Below are positions 1 to 11,076 of a stretch of DNA of 64,000 bases, piece after piece (the stretch's first letter is position 1; every line of letters starts with the position of its first letter). The translations under genes were made by a program, and so were the position numbers. Below the pieces are notes generated by a model. The model was not told the origin of the DNA and made no database searches. It saw only the letters and a program-made list of their open reading frames with translations. Origin of the DNA: DATDFB01 sp035276475. Lineage in GTDB: Bacteria > Acidobacteriota > Thermoanaerobaculia > Gp7-AA8. The DNA lies in NCBI GenBank assembly GCA_035276475.1, contig DATELQ010000033.1, positions 1 to 64,000 of the forward strand. Direction: 5' to 3'.

Positions 1-845
1 GTCACCGCCTCGCGCAAGGCCATGGCCATGACGGCTTCGTGCGTCGGCGGCAGTGGCAGCGGAGCGATCTCGATCGACGGCGTGACGCCGGCGGCCGTCA
101 GCGCCTCGCGCGCCGACTCGATCTCCGCGCGCAGGCCGGCACGATAGCCGCTCACCGCGGCGCGCACCTGCGCCAGCGCCTCGCGCGAGATGCGCTCCAC
201 GTCGCGGATCTCGACGCGGGCGCGCGGGGCGTCGCGCTCGGACAGCTTCGACGCCAGCTCCGCCTTCAGGATGATCAAAGACAGCGTGTGGCCGAGGAGG
301 TCGTGGAGATCGCGGGCGATCCGCTCGCGCTCCGCGACCTTGGCCAGATGCTCGATCTCGCTCTGCGCCAGCTCCAGCTTCGCGTTCGAGCGGGAAACGC
401 CGGCGTGGTACATGTTCACGGCGCCGACGACGATGATGAAGAGGAGCTCCCACAGCACCCACGCCGGCAGGTGGAACAGCGCCGTCTCGGCCAGCGACAG
501 GACGACCAGCGCGGCGATGATGGCGACGCCGAGCCGCGGCGGCGTGAGCGTGCCGGCAAACGCGCCGGCGTAGATGAAGAAGCAGGCCGCGCCGGGGTTG
601 GACGGAAGGAAGATCACTCCGATGGCGGCGATCGCGGCGATGATCGCGATGAGCGGCCGGCCGCAGACCCAGTAGCCTCGGAAATAGAGGCAGAGGAACG
701 CGACGGCCGCGGCGATCGTGGCCGTCCATTCCGCGGCCGAGGCGTGCGCGGACAGCGGCCAGATGAAAAAGAACATCAGGTAGATCGTCCAGACGTACGG
801 CGTCCAGCCGAGATCGCGCCGCGCAGGGATGAGACGCATGACCAT
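1..845 (-). CDS. Sensor histidine kinase, NarL/DesK-like, C-terminus off the window
   Basis: Reading leftwards from an ATG at 845 (a second in-frame ATG is at 839), the frame stays open to the window edge. It has several hydrophobic segments in its first ~130 residues, then a dimerisation helix with the H-box ERIARDLHDLLGHTLSL, typical of HisKA_3 kinases such as DesK, LiaS and NarX. The last residues, ALREAVT, are the start of the ATPase N-box, so most of the ATP-binding domain lies outside. It begins 4 bases after the ABC permease stop, so it is probably the sensor of an ABC transporter/two-component operon; a NarL-type response regulator would be expected next. The stimulus is unknown. Confidence 0.9.
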   Translation of the reverse strand, partial: MVMRLIPARRDLGWTPYVWTIYLMFFFIWPLSAHASAAEWTATIAAAVAFLCLYFRGYWVCGRPLIAIIAAIAAIGVIFLPSNPGAACFFIYAGAFAGTLTPPRLGVAIIAALVVLSLAETALFHLPAWVLWELLFIIVVGAVNMYHAGVSRSNAKLELAQSEIEHLAKVAERERIARDLHDLLGHTLSLIILKAELASKLSERDAPRARVEIRDVERISREALAQVRAAVSGYRAGLRAEIESAREALTAAGVTPSIEIAPLPLPPTHEAVMAMALREAV

Positions 846-849
846 GAGT

Positions 850-1605
850 CTACCCGTAGAGTTTCCCCTCGTCGCGGCGCCAGCCGATCGCCGCGACGAC
901 GAGAAAGAGGACCGTGGCGACAACCATGGCAACGACGTGCGTGGCCGCCGGCTCGCCCGTGCCCGCGCCGAGCACGCCGAGAGCGAGCTGGGCGAAGTGG
1001 TAGGGCGGAAGGAAGTGCGCGATCTCGCGCAGAACCTTCGGCAGCGCGAAAATCGGCACCCAGAGGCCGGAGAGGAACGACATCGGCAGATAGACGAGGT
1101 TCACGATCGCCGGCGCGGAGTTCGGTCCGGCGAAGTAGCCAAGAGCGACGCCGAGCGCCGAGAACGTCATCGAGCCGGCCACGAGAATGCCGAAGAGCTT
1201 CGCCGCCGTGGCCAGCGGCAGCGCGACGTGGCCGATCGTCGTAGCCAGGGCGAAGAGCAGCAGCACGTCGACGGCGCTGAAGAGCATCGCCATGGCCATC
1301 TTCGAGGTGAAGTAGGCGGGGCGCGGCATCGGCGTCGTCCGCTTCACCTCGATCCACCCCTGCCCGCGCTCCACCGCCACGGTCACGCCGAAGCCGAAGA
1401 GCGACGCGCCGATGACCGCGAACGCACCGTAGGTGCCGATGAGATACGCCGGCATCGTCACGTTGCCGGGCATGTGCGTGCCGCCGAAGATCAGCCCGAA
1501 GAAGACGTAGAACAGCAGGGGGAAGGTGAGCGTTGGGATGACGTACGCCGGCATCCGGAAGAGCTTGAGGAATTCGTATTTGATCTCGAGCAGGTACGGT
1601 CGCAT
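850..1605 (-). CDS. ABC-2 type transporter permease
   Basis: This 251-residue protein has about six hydrophobic membrane segments and ends with a short charged tail, as in ABC-2 exporter permeases (DrrB/YadH-like). It starts 2 bases after the stop of the ATPase gene and is followed 4 bases later by the histidine kinase, so the three are one operon. Together with the ATPase it would form an exporter in the inner membrane. Families with this layout commonly export drugs, lipids or peptides, but nothing in the sequence identifies the substrate. Confidence 0.88.
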   Translation of the reverse strand: MRPYLLEIKYEFLKLFRMPAYVIPTLTFPLLFYVFFGLIFGGTHMPGNVTMPAYLIGTYGAFAVIGASLFGFGVTVAVERGQGWIEVKRTTPMPRPAYFTSKMAMAMLFSAVDVLLLFALATTIGHVALPLATAAKLFGILVAGSMTFSALGVALGYFAGPNSAPAIVNLVYLPMSFLSGLWVPIFALPKVLREIAHFLPPYHFAQLALGVLGAGTGEPAATHVVAMVVATVLFLVVAAIGWRRDEGKLYG

Positions 1606-1607
1606 GG

Positions 1608-2492
1608 TCAGTTCCTTTCCGTGAGGGCGACAAAGGCTTCTTCGAGGTCGGCGCCGGCGATCTCGATGTTGGAGAGGGAGGGATCGCGGGCCAGGAGAGT
1701 GCGCACGAGGGCGTCGCTGTCGGTGGTGGCGATCTCGGTCGTGCCGTTGTCGCGGCGAACATTGATTACATGCGGCATAGAGGCAATGTCGTCAATGTTG
1801 ATCAATGTATGGCAGCGGACCTTCCGCCCCGCCGCGCGGGCCTTTATCGCCGCCGGCGTCCCCTCGGCCACGATGCGGCCGCGGTCGATGACCACGATGC
1901 GGTCCGCCAGCGCGTCGGCCTCGGCGAGGTAATGCGTCGTCAGCAGCACCGAGCGGCCGCGGCGGACGAAGCCGCGGATCTGCTCCCACAGCGCGCGGCG
2001 CGCTTCGACGTCGAGCCCGGCCGTCGGCTCGTCGAGGATCAACAGCTCGGGGTCGCCGCAGATCGCCAGGGCGAAGAGCACGCGCTGCTTCTGTCCGCCG
2101 GAGAGCTTGCCGTAGAGGCGCTCGCCGAGGCCGCGGAGGCCGGCGGCGTCGAGCACGTCGGCGAGCGGCATCGGCTTCGGGTAATAGCTGGAGAAGAGCT
2201 CGATGTGCTCGCGCACGCGCAGCGTCTCCGGGACGCGCGCCACCTGCAGCATCGCCCCGCTGCGGGTGCGGGCGGCGGGGTCGCGGGGATCGTTTCCGAA
2301 GACGCGCGCCGTGCCGCCGCCCGGCTTGGCCAAGCCGAGGAGGAGGCGCACCGCGGTCGTCTTGCCGGCGCCGTTTGGGCCGAGCAGCGACACGACCTCG
2401 CCCGGCGCGATGTCGAACGAGACGTCGCCCAGCGCGACGACGGGACCGAAGCTCTTCGTGACGTGCGAAAGAGAGGCAGGCAATGCATTCAT
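1608..2492 (-). CDS. ABC transporter ATP-binding protein
   Basis: The protein has Walker A (GPNGAGKTT), the ABC signature (LSGGQKQR), Walker B (LLILDEPTAGLD) and the switch histidine (TTHYLAEAD). Its ~295 residues are usual for the CcmA/DrrA class of exporter ATPases, with a C-terminal extension after the nucleotide-binding domain. I chose the ATG at 2492; a TTG three codons upstream is possible. It is the first gene of the leftward operon and energises the permease encoded next to it. It is divergent from the sdh operon, so the 2493-2655 gap holds promoters for both. Confidence 0.92.
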   Translation of the reverse strand: MNALPASLSHVTKSFGPVVALGDVSFDIAPGEVVSLLGPNGAGKTTAVRLLLGLAKPGGGTARVFGNDPRDPAARTRSGAMLQVARVPETLRVREHIELFSSYYPKPMPLADVLDAAGLRGLGERLYGKLSGGQKQRVLFALAICGDPELLILDEPTAGLDVEARRALWEQIRGFVRRGRSVLLTTHYLAEADALADRIVVIDRGRIVAEGTPAAIKARAAGRKVRCHTLINIDDIASMPHVINVRRDNGTTEIATTDSDALVRTLLARDPSLSNIEIAGADLEEAFVALTERN

Positions 2493-2567
2493 ACCCGCCA
2501 AGATGCGCCGGCGCCGGCGCGGCGAGTAGTTGCTTGCGTCAGGAGACGCTCATGACGTTTGTCACAC

Positions 2568-2595
2568 TTGTCATCGCTGACTCAATCGATATGAT
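2568..2595 (+). promoter_or_regulatory. Predicted sigma-70 promoter of sdhCAB
   Basis: A -35 box TTGTCA (2568-2573) and a -10 box TATGAT (2590-2595) are separated by 16 bases. Transcription would start near 2602, giving a leader of about 50 bases before the chosen sdhC ATG. Just upstream, TGACGTTTGTCA and a further GTCAT form small inverted repeats that could be an operator between the divergent operons. The call is by eye. Confidence 0.45.
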
Positions 2596-2655
2596 GCGCC
2601 CGCCGTGACCGTTGCCACCCCCGCAACCCACCCGACTGATCGAGGTGCTTCCCCT

Positions 2656-3341
2656 ATGTCGTGGATCGTCAACTTCTACCGCTCCGCCATCGGCAAGAAG
2701 GCGGTGATGGCGGTGACCGGAGTCTTTCTCTTCGGCTGGGTCTTCGCTCACATGCTCGGCAACCTGAAGCTCTACCTCGGGCCGGAGCACTTCAACGAAT
2801 ACGCGCGCTGGCTGCGCACCATGGGCGCGCCGGCCATGCCGCACAGCGTGGGGCTGTGGGTGACGCGCATCGCCATGCTCCTCTTCGTCTACCTGCACAT
2901 CGACGCGGCCACGAAGCTGACGCTGATGAACCGCGCCGCGCGGCCGCTGGCCTACCGCGAGCGCGACTACGTCGTCTCAAGCTACGCGTCGCGGACGATG
3001 CGCTGGGGCGGCGTCATCATTCTTCTGTTTGTCCTCTATCACCTCGCGCACCTGACGTTCGGCGTGACGGCGCTGAAGCTGAACCCGCAGTTCGTGGAGA
3101 ACGATCCGTACCACAACGTCGTCACCGGCTTTCGGGTCTGGTGGGCCGCGGCGATCTACATCGTCGCCAACCTCGCCCTCGGCCTGCACCTCGACCACGG
3201 CCTCTGGAGCATGTTCAATTCCGTCGGCCTGAACCACGTGAAGTTCAATCCGTGGAAGCGCGTCTTCGCCACCGCGTTCGCGCTCGCCATCACCGTCGCC
3301 AACGTCTCGTTCCCGATCGCGGTGCTGGCGGGGGTGGTGCG

Positions 3342-3345
<4 letters not shown>
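2656..3345 (+). CDS. sdhC: Succinate dehydrogenase cytochrome b subunit
   Basis: This 229-residue membrane protein has about five transmembrane helices and histidines in or near them (FAHMLGN, YLHIDAA, YHLAH, LHLDHGLW) suitable for haem b ligation. The pattern matches the single-anchor diheme cytochrome b558 of type B succinate:quinone reductases rather than the SdhC/SdhD pair. I chose the ATG at 2656 because GAGGTG lies 8 bases upstream; an in-frame GTG at 2605 would add 17 unconserved-looking residues. Its TGA overlaps the sdhA ATG. It anchors the SdhAB catalytic pair in the inner membrane and passes electrons to quinone. Confidence 0.93.
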
Positions 3346-5257
<1,912 letters not shown>

Positions 5258-5258
<1 letters not shown>

Positions 5259-6016
5259 TGGACCTGACACTGCACGTCTGGCGTCAGAAGTCGCGCGCGG
5301 AGTCGGGCGCGTTCGTGACGTACAAAGCGGCCGGCATCTCGCCCGACGCTTCCTTCCTAGAGATGCTCGACATCGTCAACGAAGGGTTGATCGAGAAAGG
5401 CGAAGAAGCCATTCACTTCGAGCACGACTGCCGCGAGGGGATCTGCGGCTCGTGCGGGATGATGATCAACGGCGTGGCCCACGGCCCGATCGGCGGCACG
5501 GCCACGTGCCAGCTGCACATGCGCCACTTCCACGACGGCGACGAAGTGTGGGTCGAGCCGTGGCGCGCGCGGGCGTTCCCGATCATCAAGGACCTCATCG
5601 TCGACCGCACGCCGCTCGACAAGATCATCCAGGCCGGCGGCTTCATCTCCGTCAACACTGGCAACGCCCCCGAGGCGAATAGCGTCCCGGTGGCGAAGAT
5701 GACGGTGGAGAAGTCGATGGACGCGGCGCAGTGCATCGAGTGCGGCGCGTGCGTGGCGCAGTGCCCGAACGGCGCGGCGCAGCTCTTCACCGCCGCGAAG
5801 ATCGCGCACCTCGGTTTGCTCCCGCAGGGGCAGCCGGAGCGCTACGACCGGGTGCTCAACATGGTCACGACGATGGAAGAGTACTTTGGCAGCTGCACGA
5901 TGTTCCGCGAGTGCGAGGCGGTTTGCCCGAAGGACATCTCCACCGACTTCATCGCCCGCATGAACCGCGACTACATCGTGGCCCGATTCAAGAACCGGAA
6001 GGCGGCGGGAGAGTAA
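5258..6016 (+). CDS. sdhB: Succinate dehydrogenase iron-sulfur subunit
   Basis: This 252-residue protein carries electrons from SdhA flavin to the membrane haem and quinone. The N-terminal plant-type ferredoxin domain has C58, C63, C66 and C84 for the [2Fe-2S] cluster (CREGICGSC and a later TCQ). The C-terminal domain has CIECGACVAQCP and a second cysteine group in CTMFRECEAVCP for the [4Fe-4S] and 3Fe/4Fe clusters. Its start shares one base with the sdhA stop. It ends the sdh operon. Confidence 0.96.
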
Positions 6017-6038
6017 ATCCGCGCGCGCTGCGGTCGCG

Positions 6039-6044
6039 TACCAT
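6039..6044 (+). promoter_or_regulatory. -10 box for a probable leaderless transcript
   Basis: TACCAT is followed by exactly six bases (GAGCGC) and then the ATG at 6051. This TAnnnT-N6-start arrangement would put the transcription start at the start codon. The same exact spacing occurs at 35630, 39929 and 46297. Confidence 0.4.
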
Positions 6045-6050
6045 GAGCGC

Positions 6051-7481
6051 ATGCTGACGCCGCTTCTCTTCGCGCTCTTTCTGTCTCCGCCGGCCGACGT
6101 CTCGCCGCTTCTGGCGAAGATCCGCGGCTCGAACGCGATGATCGACGACCTGCGCGAGCTCTGCGACAGCGTCGGCGGCCGCCCCACGCCGTCGCCCGCG
6201 AGCGCGCGCGCCGAGGAGTGGGCGGCGCAGAAGTTCCGCGACGCCGGCGTGGCGGTGACGATGGAGAGCTACGCGCTCCCGTCGACGTGGCGCTCGCGCG
6301 CGGCGATGGCGGAGGCGGTCGCGCCGTCGGCGTTTCCGCTGCGCATCGCCGCGGCGCCGTTCACCGCGTCGACGAACGGCGCGATCGAAGGGACGCTCGT
6401 CGACTTCGGCGACGGCAACCCCGAGGTGCTGGCGAAAGTGCCGGAGTCGAAGGGGAAGATCGCCTTCGTCCGCACCGGCATCATGAACTCGCTCGAGGAT
6501 CTCTTCGGCGACTACATGCGCATCAACGCGCTGCTGGAGACGGCGAAGCGCACCGGCGTCTCGGCGATGCTGCTGGAGTCGTCGCAGCGCCGGTCGCTCC
6601 TGTACCGCCATCCGATGGCGCTCGACGGCAAGATCGTGCCGCTGCCGGTCGCCGTCGTCGCGCACGATCACGCCGAGCGGCTGCTGCGGTTGATGGCGCG
6701 CGGCGACGTGCGCGTGTCGCTGCGCCTCGACAATGAGATCGGTGCGCAGGCGACGGCGCGCAACGTTGTCGGCGAGATCCGCGGCACGGACAAGGCCGAC
6801 GAGATCGTCGTCATCGGCGCGCATCTCGACTCGTGGGACATGGGGACGGGCGCGCTCGACAACGGCGTCAACGCCGTCAGCGTCATCGACCTGGCCCGGC
6901 AGATCAAGGCGCTCGGACTCCAGCCGCGGCGCACCATCCGCTTCATCGACTTCACCGGCGAAGAGAACGGCATGATCGGCTCGCGCGCGTACGCCGAGGG
7001 GCATCGCGCGGAGATGCCGCGTCACGCGGCCATGATCACCATGGACATCGGCAGCGGCAAGACCACCGGCTTTTTCCTCAACGGGCGTGAGGAGCTGCGG
7101 CCGCTCGTGGAGAAGGCGCTGACGCCGGTGATGGAGGCGAAGGCGCAACAGAATCCGGCCGACGGCATCGACGGCACCGACAACTTCGACTTCATCCTCT
7201 TCGGCGTGCCGAACCTCGTGGCGAATCAGGATCCGATGCCGTATCTCCCCGACTACCACGCCGAGAGCGATACGTTCGACAAAGTCGACGTCGCGGCGGC
7301 GAAGGAGAACGAGGCCGTCGACGCGGCGCTACTCTGGTACCTGGCGAACGCGGACGAGCGGCTGCCGCAGCAGTCGCGCGCCGACGTGGAGAAGCTGCTC
7401 GCCGACCAGCACCTGGTCGAGCAGATGAAGGCGTTCGCGCAGTGGGGGGATTGGGCGGCGCGCAAGCGGGGAGTGCGGTAA
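6051..7481 (+). CDS. M28-family metallopeptidase, carboxypeptidase Q-like, exported
   Basis: This 476-residue protein starts with a short hydrophobic signal-like segment (LLFALFLSPPA), suggesting export. The catalytic half has the two-zinc M28 pattern: GAHLDSWD (His ligand), GALDNG (bridging Asp), FTGEENG (catalytic and ligand Glu), MDIG (Asp ligand) and YHAESDTFDK (last His ligand). An inserted PA-like region of roughly 100 residues precedes the catalytic half. This order resembles plasma glutamate carboxypeptidase (CPQ), a dipeptide-cleaving enzyme. Its stop overlaps the next gene's ATG (TAATG), linking them in one transcript. The substrate is inferred from the family only. Confidence 0.88.
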   Translation: MLTPLLFALFLSPPADVSPLLAKIRGSNAMIDDLRELCDSVGGRPTPSPASARAEEWAAQKFRDAGVAVTMESYALPSTWRSRAAMAEAVAPSAFPLRIAAAPFTASTNGAIEGTLVDFGDGNPEVLAKVPESKGKIAFVRTGIMNSLEDLFGDYMRINALLETAKRTGVSAMLLESSQRRSLLYRHPMALDGKIVPLPVAVVAHDHAERLLRLMARGDVRVSLRLDNEIGAQATARNVVGEIRGTDKADEIVVIGAHLDSWDMGTGALDNGVNAVSVIDLARQIKALGLQPRRTIRFIDFTGEENGMIGSRAYAEGHRAEMPRHAAMITMDIGSGKTTGFFLNGREELRPLVEKALTPVMEAKAQQNPADGIDGTDNFDFILFGVPNLVANQDPMPYLPDYHAESDTFDKVDVAAAKENEAVDAALLWYLANADERLPQQSRADVEKLLADQHLVEQMKAFAQWGDWAARKRGVR

Positions 7482-8149
7482 TGCCGCAGCACATCGGCAT
7501 CGTGGCCTGCTCGGCCGAGGGGGCGGCGCTCTGCTACCGGACGATCTGCATCGAGGGCGCCGCGCTCATGGGCGCGCACGATCACCCCGAGGTCTCGATG
7601 CATACGCACTCGCTTGCCGAGTACATGAAGTGCATCTACCGCGACGACTGGGACGGCGTCGGCGACCTGATGCTCTCCTCGGCCGAGAAACTCGCGAAGA
7701 TCGGCGCCGACTTTCTGATCTGCCCCGACAACACAATCCATCAGGCCATGCCGTACGTTGCGGAGCGCTCGCCACGGCCGTGGCTGCACATCGCGCACGT
7801 CGTGGCCGAGGAGGCGGCGGCGCGCGGGTTCGGAAAGATCGGGCTCACCGGGACGCGCTATCTCACGGAGAGCGACGTCTACCCGGCCGAGTACGCGCGG
7901 CCGACCGCCGAGGAGCGCGCGGAGATCAACCGCATCATCTTCGAGGAGTTGGTGTACGGGAAGTTCGAGCCGGAAGGGGTGGAGTACTTTCAAACGGTCA
8001 TCGGCAAGTTCCGGGAGCAGGGCTGCGACGCCGTAGTCCTCGGCTGCACGGAGATTCCGCTCATCATCAGCGACGCGAACTCTCCGCTGCCGGTGCTCGA
8101 CTCCACGAGGCTTCTGGCGCGGGCGGCGTTGGCGAGGGCGTGTTCTTAG
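7481..8149 (+). CDS. Aspartate/glutamate racemase family protein
   Basis: This 222-residue protein has the two catalytic cysteines of the Asp/Glu/hydantoin racemase fold: CPDNTIHQ in the first half and VLGCTEIPL in the second. It also has the glycine-rich GKIGLTGTRYL segment between them. It probably interconverts L- and D-amino acids, aspartate being the commonest substrate, but the N-terminus (VACSAEGAALCYRTI) is not the usual GGxGP form, so the substrate is open. The ATG overlaps the stop of the M28 peptidase. Its TAG lies inside the left arm of the hairpin that follows. Confidence 0.82.
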   Translation: MPQHIGIVACSAEGAALCYRTICIEGAALMGAHDHPEVSMHTHSLAEYMKCIYRDDWDGVGDLMLSSAEKLAKIGADFLICPDNTIHQAMPYVAERSPRPWLHIAHVVAEEAAARGFGKIGLTGTRYLTESDVYPAEYARPTAEERAEINRIIFEELVYGKFEPEGVEYFQTVIGKFREQGCDAVVLGCTEIPLIISDANSPLPVLDSTRLLARAALARACS

Positions 8150-8266
8150 GTTGTTAGGTTCTTAGGTTGTTAGGTTCTTAGTTCTTGGTTGTTAGTTCTT
8201 AGTTGTCATCGGGCCAAACCTAAGAACCTAAGAACCAAGAACCAAGAACCAAGAACTAAGAACGAA
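8141..8266. terminator. Word-repeat hairpin between convergent genes
   Basis: The left arm (about 8141-8205) repeats GGTTCTTA/GGTTGTTA, and the right arm (8216-8266) repeats its complement CCTAAGAA/CCAAGAA. The two can fold back around a short GGGCC-containing loop. It lies exactly between two converging genes and so could stop transcription from both sides. It belongs with the differently worded hairpins at 15641, 35580 and 37286. Confidence 0.55.
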
Positions 8267-8267
8267 C

Positions 8268-8861
8268 TCACTTCACCTTGCCAACCATCTCCTTCGCCAT
8301 CTTCAGGTGATCCTGAATGATGGGAAGCACCTTCGCGGCCCAGGCCTTGAGGTCGGGGTCCTGCGCATTCTTCGAGGCCTTGTCGAACTCGGCGACGTCC
8401 TCCTCGTGGTCCTTGACCATGGCGTCGGTGTACTCCTTGTCGAAGTCCTTGCCGCTGAGCTTGGAGAGCTTGTCCGCTTCCTTCTTCTGATCGTCGTTGA
8501 CGTCGGTCGGAAGGGTGATGCCCTTCGTCTGCGCGAGCTGCTTCAGCTCATCGAGGGCCTTGCCGTGGTCGTTGACCATGCGGTTGCCGAAGTTCTTGAC
8601 GTCGGGCGAGGTGCCTTTGGTCGAGGCCATCGTCCCGCCGTTGACCTCGGCCATGTTGCCCTGCGCGGCTTTCGTGGCGAAGTCCTGATCGTCTTTGCTC
8701 AGGGTCGTGGCCGCCGTGCCGGTCGTGGTCGTCGTCGACGATGTGTCGGTCATCGAGGTCGAAGTCGACGTGGTTGCGGTGTTGTCGACGGTCTCGGTCT
8801 TCTTGCACGCGGCGAGGAACAGAGCGGCTACGGCGAGGATGATCAGTGCATAATTTTTCAT
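8268..8861 (-). CDS. DUF4142 family lipoprotein
   Basis: This 197-residue protein has a lipoprotein signal ending in FLAACKK, then a Thr/Ser-rich linker of about 35 residues. After that comes a helical DUF4142 domain (DDQDFATKAAQGNMAEV, with the later NRMVNDHGKALDEL and MVKDHEEDVAEFDKA helices). DUF4142 proteins are ferritin-like four-helix bundles found in the envelope; their function is not established and no metal site is obvious here. The ATG overlaps the TGA of the upstream aminotransferase, placing it last in a leftward operon. Confidence 0.88.
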   Translation of the reverse strand: MKNYALIILAVAALFLAACKKTETVDNTATTSTSTSMTDTSSTTTTTGTAATTLSKDDQDFATKAAQGNMAEVNGGTMASTKGTSPDVKNFGNRMVNDHGKALDELKQLAQTKGITLPTDVNDDQKKEADKLSKLSGKDFDKEYTDAMVKDHEEDVAEFDKASKNAQDPDLKAWAAKVLPIIQDHLKMAKEMVGKVK

Positions 8862-10018
8862 GACGCGCAAAAACGCTGCACGAAGTCCGCCAAGCGCTCG
8901 TACTCGCCAAAATCGTTGTAAAGCTGCGCGGAGACGCGCAACACGCGCTGCGGCCAGCACGGGAAGTTCTGCACCGGCACCTCGAACCCGGCAGCGACGA
9001 GCTCGTCGTGCAGAGCGTCGCCGAACGGCGTCGGCGGCTTCGTCGCCGGCGGCAGGGGGAACGCGGCCATGGAGCCGAGCATGGAGTCGGGCGCGGGGTG
9101 GGCCATGCCGAGGCGGTCGCAGATGACGTCGCGCGCGCGCAGCGCGAGCTCGTGATTGCGGCGCATGACCTCGGGCCATCCGCCGTCCATCGATGCGAAG
9201 AACTGCAGCGCCGCCGGCACGGAGAGCCACGCCGTCGGATCGAACGTGCCGGTCCAGTCGAACTCGAGGTGGAAGCGGCTGCGGTCGCGGCGCTCGGCGC
9301 TCGCGCCGTGGCTGATGACTGCCGGGCGCACTTCGTAGCGGCGGTTCGGACGGACGTAGAGGAACGCGGCGCCCTTCGGCGCGGAGACCCACTTGTGTAG
9401 GTTGCCGGCGTAGAAGGCGACGCCCATGGCCCGGAGGTCGAGCGATAGCATGCCCGGCGCGTGCGCGCCGTCGATGAGCGTGTCGATGCCGCGCGCGTTC
9501 AGCTCCGCGACGATGCGCTCGATCGGCATCACGAGCGCCGTGATGCTGGTGATGTGGTCGATGAGCAGGAGGCGCGTGCGCTCGGTGACTTTCTCGAGCA
9601 CGCGCTCGATGACCGTGTCGGGCGAGTCGATGGGGAAGGGGACCTCGGCGGTGACGACCTTCGCGCCGTTGAGCACGCCCACGAAGTCGAGGGCGTTGCG
9701 CGAGGCGGTGTACTCGTGCGTGGTGACGAGGAGCTCGTCGTGCTCGTCGAGGTCGAGCGAGCGGAGGACGGAGTTGACGCCGGTGGTGGCGTTGGGGACG
9801 AATGCGATGTCGTCGGGCGTGGCGCCGACGAACTCGGCGAGCGCGGCGCGCGCGGCGTCGAGGCGCGGCTCGAGCTCGCGGGCCAGGAAGCGCACCGGCT
9901 CGCGCTCCATCTCCTCGCGCAGCGCGCTCTGCACCGCCAGGACCGCGCGCGGCGTGGCGCCGAAGGAGCCGTGATTGAGAAAGGTGACGTCGGGGTCGAG
10001 GATCCAATGTTCTCTCAT
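8858..10018 (-). CDS. Class V aminotransferase, isopenicillin-N epimerase-like
   Basis: This 386-residue PLP enzyme opens with FLNHGSFGATPRAV, the signature of the CsdA/CefD-like class V group. It has DGAHAPGM (the Asp contacting the PLP pyridine nitrogen) and NLHKWVSAPKG, where the Lys forms the Schiff base. That pattern is shared by isopenicillin-N epimerase-like proteins of unknown substrate and by ergothioneine EgtE-type lyases; neither can be chosen from sequence alone. It overlaps the upstream aminotransferase and the downstream DUF4142 gene by 4 bases each. Confidence 0.85.
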   Translation of the reverse strand: MREHWILDPDVTFLNHGSFGATPRAVLAVQSALREEMEREPVRFLARELEPRLDAARAALAEFVGATPDDIAFVPNATTGVNSVLRSLDLDEHDELLVTTHEYTASRNALDFVGVLNGAKVVTAEVPFPIDSPDTVIERVLEKVTERTRLLLIDHITSITALVMPIERIVAELNARGIDTLIDGAHAPGMLSLDLRAMGVAFYAGNLHKWVSAPKGAAFLYVRPNRRYEVRPAVISHGASAERRDRSRFHLEFDWTGTFDPTAWLSVPAALQFFASMDGGWPEVMRRNHELALRARDVICDRLGMAHPAPDSMLGSMAAFPLPPATKPPTPFGDALHDELVAAGFEVPVQNFPCWPQRVLRVSAQLYNDFGEYERLADFVQRFCAS

Positions 10019-11067
10019 GTGATTCTCTTGATGCCCTCGCGCAAGATTTCGGGATCGGTGAGGAGCGACACGACGAAGTAGCCGTCGCGGTCGAAGTCGA
10101 AAAAGTAGCCGGGCTGAATCAGCACGCCGTGGCGTTGCAGCGCTTCGAGCGCGAAGTCTTCGTCCGTCATCGTGGCGGGCACGCGCACGACCGCCGTCCA
10201 CCCTCCCTCGGGTTCGAGCAGTTGCGCGTGCGGCTTCTCCGCGAGCACTTCCTTTAACACGGCGAGACTGGCCCGCGTTCGCGCGCGGATCGCTTCGCGG
10301 ATTTGCGCGCCGAGGGGGAGGAGCTCCGGGAGGGCGGCCTGCACGGGCGTGGCGACGGAGAGGAAGTTGTCGGCGATGAGCTCGAGCGCGGCGACGGCGC
10401 GCGGGTCGCGCACGCGGATCCATCCGAGCTTGTAGTGCGGCAGGCCGCACGCCTTCGAGAGCCCGCCGAGGGTGAAGTCGCCGATGGAGGGGGCGGGGGT
10501 GGTGAAGGCGTAGTCGTGGAAGACCTCGTCGCTGATGAGGGGGATGCCGAGGCCGTCGAGCGGCTCGCGGACGTACGCTCCGGTGGGGTTGTTCGGGTTG
10601 ACGACGACGAGCGCCTTCGCGTCGCGCGGCACGCGCGCGGCGTCGAGCTCCCAGCGCCCGTGCCATTCCATCGGAAAGGGCCGCAGCGCGATCAGCTCCA
10701 ACGCGGCGAGGTGTTCGAGGAGCGGATACGACGGCACCGGCGTGGCGACGGCGTCGCCGGGATCGCAGAGGAGCTTGAAGAGGAACGAGTACGACTCGCT
10801 CGTCGAGGCGGTGATGACGACCTCGTCGTACGGGCACCCGAGGTGTTGCGCGATTGCGTCTCGTGCAACCGGAAGGCCGAGCGGCTCGGGCTCGTACGGT
10901 GCTTTCGCCGCCCGGGCCATGACCTCGGAGAGCTCATCGAGCGGGTAGGGGAGGCCGGCGCGCGTCGGGTTCGAGTTCGTCAGGTCGACGAGAGCGCCGC
11001 GGTGCTGCGCGCGGGCAAGGGCGAGGCGGTTCGGCGGCGCAGTCCAGTGCGCGCGGCGGGAGAACAC
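10015..11067 (-). CDS. Class I/II pyridoxal-phosphate aminotransferase
   Basis: This 350-residue fold-type I enzyme has VNPNNPTGAYV (substrate and PLP contact), ISDEVFHDY (Asp to PLP) and LSKACGLPHYKLGW, where the Lys of LSK is the Schiff-base residue. The C-terminal SLLTDPE replaces the usual R.S/F motif, so the carboxylate-binding Arg is not evident at that place. The start is a GTG at 11067. The 5' end sits 10 bases from the inverted-repeat element at 11077-11186. Its stop overlaps the ATG of the class V enzyme, so the two probably act together on an unknown amino compound. Confidence 0.85.
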   Translation of the reverse strand: MFSRRAHWTAPPNRLALARAQHRGALVDLTNSNPTRAGLPYPLDELSEVMARAAKAPYEPEPLGLPVARDAIAQHLGCPYDEVVITASTSESYSFLFKLLCDPGDAVATPVPSYPLLEHLAALELIALRPFPMEWHGRWELDAARVPRDAKALVVVNPNNPTGAYVREPLDGLGIPLISDEVFHDYAFTTPAPSIGDFTLGGLSKACGLPHYKLGWIRVRDPRAVAALELIADNFLSVATPVQAALPELLPLGAQIREAIRARTRASLAVLKEVLAEKPHAQLLEPEGGWTAVVRVPATMTDEDFALEALQRHGVLIQPGYFFDFDRDGYFVVSLLTDPEILREGIKRIT

Positions 11068-11076
11068 GGGCAGGGA

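Noticed and set aside
39..1932. Long plus-strand open frames over the ABC transporter and sensor kinase
   Set aside because: They are Arg/Asp/Glu-rich shadow frames of GC-rich coding sequence. The minus strand encodes clear kinase and ABC motifs in the same place.
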